NCBI GenBank assembly: GCA_902793195.1
Contig: CADBCS010000009.1
Span: 1-64,000, forward strand
Length of the DNA stretch: 64,000 nt
Direction: 5' to 3'
Source of the DNA: an uncultured Coriobacteriaceae bacterium
Lineage (GTDB): Bacteria; Actinomycetota; Coriobacteriia; Coriobacteriales; Atopobiaceae
The translations under genes were made by a program, and so were the position numbers. The notes beneath the pieces are model-generated. The model was not told the DNA's origin and did not search any database. It was given only the letters and a program-made list of their open reading frames with translations. Shown here piece by piece: positions 36,659 through 44,052 of this stretch. How positions within the stretch are numbered: position 1 is the first letter of the stretch; each line of letters begins with the position of its first letter.

Positions 36659-38272
36659 ATGGCGAACCGCAGACATCTATTCGGGGAGGGCTTGCCCAGG
36701 CTCGCGCTGAGCCTGGCGACGGCCCTGGTGCTGGGAATCTGCCCGGCGCTCGTCCTGGCCGACGAGGTCGAGGTCGAGCCCGAGGGGCACGGCGAGGAGA
36801 CGGTCGTCGTGCAGGACGAGGGGGTCGAGGAGCCCGGCGAGGAGCCCGTGCTGGAGGCGCAAAAGGCGGACCCCGTCACGTATCTGGACGACAAGGGCGT
36901 CGAGCAGAAGTGCGCGAGCTACACGCTGGTCACCAATAGCACGCAAGACGTTACTCTGAATGAGGGCTGGTACGTCGTCGTCGGCGACGTGAGTATCACA
37001 GGTAAGGTCATTGCCGCCAGAGACGTGCGCATAATCCTCTCCGACGGTGCGCGACTGAACATACAAGGCCATATTACTGGCAACGGGGTTGCTTATGGCA
37101 GTTTTACCGTTTACGGTCAGACGGGCAGTACGGGCAGGCTGATAATCAACAACAACGGCACCGTTCCCTTTGCCTGCGAATGCCGCAACTTGACGATCAA
37201 CGGTGGCATCATGGAGGCCATCGTCACTTGTGCTCAGTCGTACGGCATATACACGTACAAAGGAGATGTGACGATCAACGGCGGCACCTTGACCGCCTCT
37301 GGCGAGTGGTGGGGCATCAATGTAAACGGCGGCAGCGTGACAATCAACGGCGGCACCGTGACCGCCGTCGGCACGGAGGCCGCCGTATCCGCAGACAAGG
37401 CGGTGAATATCGGCGCTGGCGTGTCCGTCAGGGCCGGCGCGGATGAGACGAGCGCCGCAGACGTCACCAGCATGCCGTATGCAGAATGGAGCAACGAAAA
37501 GTGGGTGCAGACCAGCGTCGCGGTCGCGAGCGTGACGGTCGACCCGGCGGTGGCGACCCTCACGGTGGGCGAGTCCCAGCAGCTGACGGCCACGGTCAAG
37601 CCCGACGGCGCCCCCGAGAAGGCCATCACGTGGAAGAGCTCCGACGAGGCCGTCGCCAAGGTCGACGCGAGCGGCAGGGTCACTGCCGTGGCGCCGGGCA
37701 AGGCCACCGTCACCGCCACCGCGGGCGGCAAGACCGGCACCTGCGAGATCACCGTGCGGGCCAAGGAAGAGCCCGCGCCGGCCGACGTCCCGCCCGTGAG
37801 CGTTACCGCGCACGTGCAGCGCAGGGGCACGCTGCCGGCAGTCTCCGGTGGGGCCGTCGCCGGCACCACCGGCAAGAGCCTGCGCCTGGAGTCGCTCAGG
37901 CTCGCCGTGGACGGCGCGACCGTCTCGGGCGGCATCGAGTACCGCGGCCACGTCCAGCGCAAGGGCTGGGAGAAGAGATGGGCCCGTGACGGCGCCATGG
38001 CCGGCACCGAGGGCAAGAGCCACCGACTCGAGGCCGTGCAGATCCGCCTCTGGGGCGACCTGGCCGACAAGTACGACGTGTACTACCGAGTTCACACCCA
38101 GCGCTACGGATGGATGGCCTGGGCCAAGAACGGCGAGGAGGCCGGCACCCAGGGCATGTCCCGCCGCGCCGAGGCGATCCAGGTCGTCCTCATGGAGAAG
38201 GACGCCCCGGCACCGGCCACCGACTTCCAGGGCGCGACCCAGGCCTACGCCAAGGCCTTCGCCAAGAAGTAG
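36659..38272 (+). CDS. Secreted beta-helix/Big_2/ChW surface protein
   Basis: 537 residues from ATG 36659 (GGAAGGGGAG upstream). Signal peptide in the first 36 (LALSLATALVLGICPALVLA, then DEVEVEP). About 90-275 is a beta-helical carbohydrate-binding-like region with repeated LTINGG / VTINGGT turns. A bacterial Ig (Big_2) domain lies near 290-375 (VTVDPAVATLTVGESQQLTA). Three ChW repeats follow (VQRKGWEKRW, YRVHTQRYGWMAW, RRAEAIQVV). It ends TQAYAKAFAKK, much like the 1838-residue protein, so both probably share a wall-attachment mode. No LPxTG motif. GC-rich, unlike the larger relative. Confidence 0.75.
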   Translation: MANRRHLFGEGLPRLALSLATALVLGICPALVLADEVEVEPEGHGEETVVVQDEGVEEPGEEPVLEAQKADPVTYLDDKGVEQKCASYTLVTNSTQDVTLNEGWYVVVGDVSITGKVIAARDVRIILSDGARLNIQGHITGNGVAYGSFTVYGQTGSTGRLIINNNGTVPFACECRNLTINGGIMEAIVTCAQSYGIYTYKGDVTINGGTLTASGEWWGINVNGGSVTINGGTVTAVGTEAAVSADKAVNIGAGVSVRAGADETSAADVTSMPYAEWSNEKWVQTSVAVASVTVDPAVATLTVGESQQLTATVKPDGAPEKAITWKSSDEAVAKVDASGRVTAVAPGKATVTATAGGKTGTCEITVRAKEEPAPADVPPVSVTAHVQRRGTLPAVSGGAVAGTTGKSLRLESLRLAVDGATVSGGIEYRGHVQRKGWEKRWARDGAMAGTEGKSHRLEAVQIRLWGDLADKYDVYYRVHTQRYGWMAWAKNGEEAGTQGMSRRAEAIQVVLMEKDAPAPATDFQGATQAYAKAFAKK

Positions 38273-38287
38273 CCCAACTGATGCATA

Positions 38288-38345
38288 CGTGGGTGGCACA
38301 TGGGGGACACACCTCGCGAGGTATGTCCCCCGTGTGCCACCCACG
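38288..38345. repeat. 58-bp near-perfect palindrome
   Basis: CGTGGGTGGCACA...ACCTCG is mirrored by CGAGGT...TGTGCCACCCACG with only two mismatched pairs over 29-bp arms and no loop. It sits 15 bp after the ChW protein stop, next to copy 2 of the GAGAAAAGGGG element. Too long for a simple terminator; it looks like a mobile palindromic (REP/MITE-like) unit. Confidence 0.7.
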
Positions 38346-38351
38346 CTCTTT

Positions 38352-38382
38352 CTGAGAAAAGGGGCCAAACCCCTTTTCTCAG
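38352..38382. repeat. GAGAAAAGGG palindromic element, copy 2 (bidirectional terminator-like)
   Basis: CTGAGAAAAGGGG (38352-38364) and CCCCTTTTCTCAG (38370-38382) are perfectly complementary around ccaaa. It sits between the convergent ends of the ChW protein gene and phzF, where it can terminate both transcripts. Confidence 0.65.
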
Positions 38383-38387
38383 TTGGC

Positions 38388-39167
38388 TCAGAGCATGAGG
38401 TCGGCGACCGAGAACAGTGCGGCGTCGCCCAGGATGACGACCCTGTTGTCTCTGAGCTTGCAGACCATCTCGCCGCCTCGGGCCGACGCCTGGTAGGCGT
38501 CGATGGTCGTCTTGCCCAGGCGCCTGCCCCAGTATGGCGCGATCATGCAGTGGACCGACCCGGTTACGGGGTCCTCGTCGATCGCGATGTTGGGCGCGAA
38601 GAAGCGCGAGACGCAGTCGTGGCCGGTGCCGGGTGCCGTGACCGCGACGCCCACATCGGCGCCGTCGATCTGCGCCACCCTTGCGAAGTCGGGCCGCATG
38701 TTGCGCACGGTGGCCTCGTCCTCGTAGACCAGAAGCAGGTCGCGGTCGAGGTAGGCCTCCTTCGGCCGTGCGCCCAACGCGTCCTCCATCTGGTCGGTGA
38801 CCGCGACCTCGTGGCACGCGTACGCGGGGAAGTCCATGGCGAGGCACTCGCCGCGCCGGCCAACGTGCAGGTCGCCGCTCATCGTGTGGAAGGTGATGCG
38901 TTCGGCCTCGCGCTCGTAGAAGCTGAGGAGGACGAAGGCCGTTGCGAGCGTGGCGTGGCCGCACAGGTCTATCTCACCGCCGGGCGTGAACCAGCGCAGG
39001 CGATACCCGTCGCCCTCCCTCACGGTGAAGGCGGTCTCGGAGAGGTTGTTCTCGCGCGCGATGGCCATCATGAGCGATTCGTCGGGCCAGGCGTCCAGGA
39101 CGCATACCGCCGCCTGGTTCCCGTGGAAGACCTCCTTGGTGAACGCGTCCACGATGTACTGCTTCAT
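38388..39167 (-). CDS. PhzF-family isomerase-like protein
   Basis: 259 residues, the usual PhzF length. Motifs: DAFTKEVFHGNQAAVCVLD, NLSETAFTV (the conserved Glu in an N-x-SETAF loop), LRWFTPGGEIDLCGHATLA, and the C-terminal GTGHDCVSRFFAP with DEDPVTGSVHC. PhzF-like proteins catalyse isomerisations or epimerisations; the substrate is not predictable and no phenazine genes are near. The start overlaps the stop of a 39-codon upstream frame (ATGA), suggesting coupling. A fragment of a second copy lies at 35066-35160. Confidence 0.85.
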   Translation of the reverse strand: MKQYIVDAFTKEVFHGNQAAVCVLDAWPDESLMMAIARENNLSETAFTVREGDGYRLRWFTPGGEIDLCGHATLATAFVLLSFYEREAERITFHTMSGDLHVGRRGECLAMDFPAYACHEVAVTDQMEDALGARPKEAYLDRDLLLVYEDEATVRNMRPDFARVAQIDGADVGVAVTAPGTGHDCVSRFFAPNIAIDEDPVTGSVHCMIAPYWGRRLGKTTIDAYQASARGGEMVCKLRDNRVVILGDAALFSVADLML

Positions 39168-39283
39168 GCCTGGCCCTCCTCGCCGTCCGCTAGCTCATCA
39201 CGAATTGTACCGCGCAATGCGAGGAAGAGTTCCTGGCCGAGGTCGCCAATGCGTGAGCCGGTCGTAAACTCCACACCCCTCAT
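39164..39283 (-). CDS. Short frame upstream of phzF, 39 codons
   Basis: ATG at 39283 opens MRGVEFTTGSRIGDLGQELF, continuing to GEEGQA, with its TGA overlapping the phzF ATG. It may be a leader peptide or the stub of a longer gene. Its 5' part contains the 22-bp sequence shared with 27070-27091. Confidence 0.35.
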   Translation of the reverse strand: MRGVEFTTGSRIGDLGQELFLALRGTIRDELADGEEGQA

Positions 39284-39324
39284 CACCCTATGTACCATCG
39301 ACGCATCGACCTGCTGCACGAGCT

Positions 39325-39490
39325 CTACGGAACGGTGCATCGGCGTGCACCAGACGATCTCGTCCGAGTCGGAGTGTCGTCAGCTCCACCGGGAGTTCCT
39401 CGAGTCGTGCTACAACCCCTTCGTGCTCGATCGCGACTACCGCCATACGCTCGAGGCCTATGGGCTGACAAATGGCAGGCACACGCCCTC
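39325..39490 (+). pseudogene. 5' fragment of a second NADAR gene
   Basis: Encodes ISSESECRQLHREFLESCYN, PFVLDRDYRHTLEAYGLTNG, RHT. The intact NADAR protein has ISTEAECRQLHQEFLDSCYN and PFVLDRDYRSTLEAHGLTNG. Similarity stops abruptly at about 39490. It sits divergent from the intact phzF. Confidence 0.7.
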
Positions 39491-39715
39491 GCCCAACGTA
39501 GGGTCGTGCTGCGTAAGGATACTATACGTACGCATTGGCTATCATGCTCTTAAACTAATACTCTCGGCCAAACCGCATGCAGCCTTACGGTATATGGACA
39601 GGATGTTGCCATGCACGGTCAGACAACCCAACGTTGGACGGGTGCAAACGGTCGCGGCAAGCTAGCGGGCCTTCGAAACGGGGGCGAAACTGCCGTGTCC
39701 TCGGGTCGCGAAGCG

Positions 39716-39775
39716 CCGGTTTTGTAGGTGTGAACTCGGTTCGGGGGGACGCGAGTTCACATCTACAACAAAGTT
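39716..39775. repeat. TGTAGATGTGAACTC palindrome, copy 1
   Basis: ggttttgtaggtgtgaactcg faces cgagttcacatctacaacaaag around a 13-bp centre. The left arm carries one g for a. Same family as 39822-39877. Confidence 0.65.
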
Positions 39776-39821
39776 TGAACGACCACCCTCGCCAACTGGT
39801 GTTTTTTCACTTTTGATGTAC

Positions 39822-39877
39822 CGGTTTTGTAGATGTGAACTCCGAGCGCTCGTTACGAGTTCACATCTACAAAACCG
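39822..39877. repeat. TGTAGATGTGAACTC palindrome, copy 2
   Basis: A perfect 21-bp inverted repeat: the left arm at 39822-39842 begins CGGTTTTGTAGATG; the right arm is 39857-39877; the centre is 14 bp. A third, single arm is at 39931-39946. These three sit in a 250-bp gene-free zone upstream of murQ. Confidence 0.7.
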
Positions 39878-39930
39878 CGTGCAGGCACGCCGCCTCTAGC
39901 TGGGCTTTTGTCGCGCGGGGGCGAGAATCG

Positions 39931-39946
39931 GTGTAGATGTGAACTC
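39931..39946. repeat. TGTAGATGTGAACTC half-element, copy 3
   Basis: One arm only (gtgtagatgtgaactcg begins at 39931). No matching inverted arm follows within 200 bp. Confidence 0.5.
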
Positions 39947-40056
39947 GCCTCCCGTTCGGTTGCGGGTGGGTGGACCCTTACGCCCCCTCAATCGACCCGC
40001 GGCGTGCTCCACCATCACGTTCCTACGCCGTTGTTTCTTGCACTGCTTCTAGCACG

Positions 40057-40090
40057 CGGTTCGCACGCGCTGGGAGGGCGCGCGAACCGC
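40057..40090. promoter_or_regulatory. Inverted repeat upstream of murQP
   Basis: GCGGTTCGC-a-CGCGC faces GCGCGCGAACCGC about 80-115 bp before murQ. It may be an operator for a MurNAc-responsive regulator, or a terminator-like hairpin without T-tract. No regulator gene is adjacent. Confidence 0.35.
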
Positions 40091-40171
40091 CCTACGCAAC
40101 GACACGCGTCGCTGCAAAAGAAAAGAATGTAGAATATGGGCCACAAGCATGGTCGAGCGGGGGAGAGGGTC

Positions 40172-41098
40172 GTGAGCGAGCGGTTCGACGTGACCACCGA
40201 GCAACGAAACGAGCGCAGCACGAATCTAGACAGCATGTCTGCGCTCCAGCTGGCCGAGCTCATGAACAGCGAGGACGAGCGTGTGGCCCAAGCGGTGCGC
40301 GAGGTCTTGCCCCAAGTCGCTCAGGCCATTGAGCTCGCTACGGCGAGCCTGCGGTCGGGTGGCAGGATCATCTACCTTGGTGCCGGTACCAGCGGCCGGC
40401 TCGGCATGTTGGACGCGGCGGAATGCCCGCCCACGTTTGGCGTCTCGGCTGGCAGGGTCGTGGGGCTTATCGCAGGCGGACCGGCTGCCATGCTCAAGGC
40501 GGTGGAGGGCGCCGAGGACGACACGGCGCAATGCGAGAAGGACTTGCGCCAGATCGGCCTGAGCCCGACTGACACCGTAATAGGCCTCGCCGCCAGCGGT
40601 CGCACGCCCTATGTGGTGCACGGGCTTCGCTTTGCCAAGTCGCGGGGATGCGCCACCGTGGCCGTTGCCTGTACCAAAAGCTCGGCGATCGGAGCCGAGG
40701 CAGACGTGGCGATCGAGCCCGTCACCGGCCCCGAGGTGCTTACGGGATCGACGCGCCTGAAGGCCGGCACTGCGCAGAAGATGATTCTAAACATGATATC
40801 TACGGGCAGCATGGTCGCGGATGGCAAGGCGTACCAGAACCTCATGGTGGACGTGCGGCCAACAAACCAGAAGCTCCGTGCGCGTGCGCGTCGCATCGTG
40901 GTGGAGGCCACGGGCTGCGAGGCGGAGGTTGCCGAGCGGGCGCTTTGCGCGGCCGGCGGGAGCGCGAAGACGGCCATCGTCATGGTCCTTCTGGGCGTCT
41001 CGCGCGATGTGGCGGAGCATGCGTTGGCCCGTGTGGGCGGCAAGGTGGGCCTGGTCATCGAGGACCTCGGACGAAAGGACGCACATGGATGTCGATAG
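40172..41098 (+). CDS. murQ: N-acetylmuramic acid 6-phosphate etherase
   Basis: 308 residues. The GTG at 40172 is chosen because GGGAGAGGG lies just upstream; 40136 is an in-frame alternative. Motifs: TEQRNERSTNLD, the SIS-domain sugar-phosphate site IIYLGAGTSGRLGMLDAAECPPTFG, and LTGSTRLKAGTAQKMILNM. MurQ cleaves the D-lactyl ether of MurNAc-6-P to give GlcNAc-6-P, recycling or scavenging peptidoglycan sugar. Its stop lies inside the next gene, which encodes the matching PTS transporter, so transport and first catabolic step are coupled. Confidence 0.93.
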   Translation: MSERFDVTTEQRNERSTNLDSMSALQLAELMNSEDERVAQAVREVLPQVAQAIELATASLRSGGRIIYLGAGTSGRLGMLDAAECPPTFGVSAGRVVGLIAGGPAAMLKAVEGAEDDTAQCEKDLRQIGLSPTDTVIGLAASGRTPYVVHGLRFAKSRGCATVAVACTKSSAIGAEADVAIEPVTGPEVLTGSTRLKAGTAQKMILNMISTGSMVADGKAYQNLMVDVRPTNQKLRARARRIVVEATGCEAEVAERALCAAGGSAKTAIVMVLLGVSRDVAEHALARVGGKVGLVIEDLGRKDAHGCR

Positions 41099-42503
41099 GG
41101 TCTGCCGGCAGCTGCTGGATGCCTTGGGTGGCAAGCAGAACGTACGGTCCAACGAGGCGTGCATGACGCGACTGCGCGTGGGCGTGCGCGACATGTCGCT
41201 CGTGGACCTCGATGCCATAGGCAGCATTGACGGCGTGATGGGCGTCGTGAATGCTGACACGCTGCAGATCGTGTTTGGTCCTGGCACCGTAAACAAGGTG
41301 CTCGAGGCGTTTGCGGGGCTTACGGGCATACCCAAGGGCTCGGCGCAGGACGACGCGTCCGTGGTCGCCCACCAGAATAAGGCGACCCAGTCGGCCAGGC
41401 ACGCCGGGCCGGTGCAGGAGTTTCTCAAGCACGTGGCCAACATCTTCGTGCCGCTGCTCCCGGGCATCATTGCCGCGGGGCTCATCAACGGCATCACGAA
41501 CGTGATCAACGTGGCTTCCGGCGGCGCGCTGAGCGGGCAGTGGTGGTACGAGTCCATCCGCACGATGGGCTGGGCGCTCTTTGCCTACCTGCCCATCTTT
41601 GCGGGCTACAACGCCGCGCGGGAGTTCGGGGGATCGCCCATCCTGGGCGGCATATCGGGCGCCATCTGCGTGGCCAACTCGGCAATGCCCCTGCTCGCCA
41701 TGTACGGCGACAGCCAACCGATCTTGCCCATGACCGGCGCCGTCTACAACCCGGGTAGCGGCGGGCTGGTGGCGGCGCTTTTGGCCGGTGGCCTCTTCGC
41801 GTGGCTGGAGCGCAAGGTTCGCAAGTTCATGCCAGGCATCGTCGACACCTTCGCGACCCCATTGCTCGTGCTGGTCGTTGGCGGCATCGTTATCGTTGCG
41901 GTGCTCCAGCCCGTTGGCACCTTCCTTACGCAGGGCGTCTTCGCGGTGATGGAGTTCATGTACGAGCAGATGGGTGCGCTGGGCGGTTACGTGCTGGCTG
42001 CCGGCTTTTTGCCACTCGTCTCCGTGGGGCTGCACCAGGCGCTCACGCCCATCCATGCCATGCTCAACGATCCGTCGGGTCCCACCGGCGGCGTCAACTA
42101 CCTGCTGCCCATCCTCATGATGGCGGGTGGCGGCCAGATCGGCGCGGGTGTCGCGCTCTACCTCAAAACAAAGAATGACAAGCTCAGGGGATACATTCGC
42201 GACTCCCTTCCCGTGGGGATCCTCGGCGTGGGGGAGCCGCTCATGTATGCGGTCACGCTGCCGCTTGGCCGTCCGTTCGTGACCGCCTGCCTCGGCGCGG
42301 GACTTGGCGGCGCAGCTGCGGCCCTGCTGCACGTGGGCGCTGTCTCGCAGGGTGTGTCGGGCCTGTTTGGCCTGCTCATCGTGCAACCCGGGCAACAGCT
42401 GTGGTACGTGGTCTCGATGCTCGTGGCCTGCGCGGGAGGCTTCGTGCTCACGTGGCTGTTTGGCGTGGACGAACAGCGCATAGACAGCATCTACGGTCCC
42501 TAG
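41085..42503 (+). CDS. murP: PTS EIIBC component for N-acetylmuramic acid
   Basis: 472 residues, overlapping murQ by 14 bp. N-terminal EIIB domain with the phosphorylated cysteine in SNEACMTRLRV (C26), then an EIIC membrane domain of about ten helices (NIFVPLLPGIIAAGLING, LLVLVVGGIVIVAVLQP, VGLHQALTPIHAML, LGVGEPLMYAVTLPLG). No EIIA domain is attached, as in E. coli MurP, which borrows the glucose EIIA. Linkage to murQ makes MurNAc the likely substrate; sequence alone would also fit other glucose-superfamily PTS sugars. Confidence 0.88.
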   Translation: MDVDRVCRQLLDALGGKQNVRSNEACMTRLRVGVRDMSLVDLDAIGSIDGVMGVVNADTLQIVFGPGTVNKVLEAFAGLTGIPKGSAQDDASVVAHQNKATQSARHAGPVQEFLKHVANIFVPLLPGIIAAGLINGITNVINVASGGALSGQWWYESIRTMGWALFAYLPIFAGYNAAREFGGSPILGGISGAICVANSAMPLLAMYGDSQPILPMTGAVYNPGSGGLVAALLAGGLFAWLERKVRKFMPGIVDTFATPLLVLVVGGIVIVAVLQPVGTFLTQGVFAVMEFMYEQMGALGGYVLAAGFLPLVSVGLHQALTPIHAMLNDPSGPTGGVNYLLPILMMAGGGQIGAGVALYLKTKNDKLRGYIRDSLPVGILGVGEPLMYAVTLPLGRPFVTACLGAGLGGAAAALLHVGAVSQGVSGLFGLLIVQPGQQLWYVVSMLVACAGGFVLTWLFGVDEQRIDSIYGP

Positions 42504-42657
42504 CGGCAGCCGGCGGAAGCTTTTGAGCGCTCTGGTGCACGACATCGAGACCGGAACGATCGATGAGAGCGTGCTGCTCCCGGATGAGCTGCGCGCGAAG
42601 CTCGCAAAGAACTACTTCTTCACGCTGACCGCAGATTTCGAGGAAATAAAGGGCTGA
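42504..42657 (+). pseudogene. Short 3'-end remnant after murP
   Basis: The frame ends SALVHDIETGTIDESVLLPD, ELRAKLAKNYFFTLTADFE, EIKG and TGA at 42655-42657. It looks like the C-terminus of an unidentified protein. It could be a TTG-started peptide of about 44 residues, but a gene remnant is more likely. Confidence 0.35.
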
Positions 42658-42674
42658 GGCTCGAGACCTCGCGT

Positions 42675-43859
42675 CTAGCGCGAAGCGATTCTGCGTATGC
42701 CTTGGAGGCTCGAGGCCTCCTCTAGCACGGAGATAAGGTCGCTGGCTTGGTAGAACGCCCCACGTCGTGCGCTCCCCATCTTTTGCAGAATCCCTCTCTC
42801 GCACGCGACTAGGACGAGGCTTCGCGCCGCTCGGTCAGAGATGGCAAGCCGGCTCGCGACGTACCCAACATTGACGACCGGCTGTTCCACCAGAAGGGCA
42901 GGGAACCTGTGCGATGCCGAGCCAGCGCGGTCCGTGTTGGCGGAGCGCCAATCGTCGAGGATGGAATCTACATCCGAGGCGATGCGCGACCCGATGACAA
43001 CCGCGAGTTCCAGCGCATCGGCAAGGCACTGAACGATGGGCTCGACCCGCCCCTCGTGGTAGGCGTCAAGGGCATGCATGTAGTTCTTAACGTCGTGGAG
43101 CAATCCAGCCGAGACGGGTAGCGTTGCGTGGAGCAGAACCTCGTCCCTTGCAAGCATGCGATGCAAGAGCACGCGACCCGTACGACCGTTGCCGTCCGTG
43201 AACGGATGGATTGTCTCGAACTGTGCGTGGAAGGCCGCTGCCTTTATTACGGGCGGAATGTCCTCTCGCCTTCCGAACGTGACGAGGTCCTCAAGGCAAT
43301 CCGGAACCCTGTTGGCGTGAGGAGGTACGAATGAGGCGCCATGGGGGCTATACGGCGTGCCGCCGATCCACACCTGCTCGGTGCGCAGGCCTGGCGACTC
43401 GCCGGTCCTTGCCATAAGCGTGTCGTGAACGCGGCAGATGGAATCGATGTCGACGGGACCCGTTTGCGCGAGCGCCTCGCGCATGGCAGATACGTTGCTG
43501 GCTATGAGCAGAGCGTTGGACGGGGCTTTGTCGGTGAGTTCTGCGAGCGCGATGTTGCACACGCTCGACGTGAGCCGCTCGATCTGCGAGCTGGACGAGG
43601 ACTCGCTGCGCAGTAGAAGCGCGGGCAGGTTGTAGTCGCGCGTCGCCTGCGCCTCGTCAAAGCGTGTCAGCATCACCTCAACTTCCGAGATGCGCTGCAG
43701 GAGTTCGGGAGGAAGGTCGACGACTTGGTTCGCAATGGTGGCGGGCACCGACGCCTCGTACGTTGAAAGTATTTCGCGCCTGCGGCTCTTGGGAATGAGC
43801 GCCAGCTCGTCCGGGTCTCTTTCCCATGCGCACGTCTCGTATGATATGTTTGGCCACAT
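42675..43859 (-). CDS. Fic-family AMP-transferase
   Basis: 394 residues. The Fic core motif HPFTDGNGRTGR is complete at 218-229 (catalytic His218). Upstream, SSSSQIER at about 88-95 resembles the inhibitory (S/T)xxxE(G/N) helix that keeps class II Fic proteins off; the usual Gly/Asn after Glu is Arg here. The C-terminus has a winged-helix-like segment (NVGYVASRLAISDRAARSLV). Fic proteins usually transfer AMP to proteins; the target is unknown. A broken partial copy lies at 34922-35018. Confidence 0.9.
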   Translation of the reverse strand: MWPNISYETCAWERDPDELALIPKSRRREILSTYEASVPATIANQVVDLPPELLQRISEVEVMLTRFDEAQATRDYNLPALLLRSESSSSSQIERLTSSVCNIALAELTDKAPSNALLIASNVSAMREALAQTGPVDIDSICRVHDTLMARTGESPGLRTEQVWIGGTPYSPHGASFVPPHANRVPDCLEDLVTFGRREDIPPVIKAAAFHAQFETIHPFTDGNGRTGRVLLHRMLARDEVLLHATLPVSAGLLHDVKNYMHALDAYHEGRVEPIVQCLADALELAVVIGSRIASDVDSILDDWRSANTDRAGSASHRFPALLVEQPVVNVGYVASRLAISDRAARSLVLVACERGILQKMGSARRGAFYQASDLISVLEEASSLQGIRRIASR

Positions 43860-44052
43860 GACGCTCCAATCTGTCTCGCTGCGTCTTTATGTATCATAAC
43901 GGAAGTGAATAGCATTTCGCTTCCGTTAATTGTGGAACGGGGGACGTGTTTTCGTTCAATCCGTGCCACCCTCGAAAGGTTCCGAGGGACACTCCTGTTA
44001 AGCACTGGATTTTGGGCCGGCCAAAGATGTCCGCGCATGCGCGGCATGCTTG

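Noticed and set aside
37848..39665. 605-residue plus-strand frame crossing the ChW gene end and phzF
   Set aside because: Low-complexity shadow of the ChW gene followed by antisense of phzF; its only real similarity is the short NADAR fragment listed separately.
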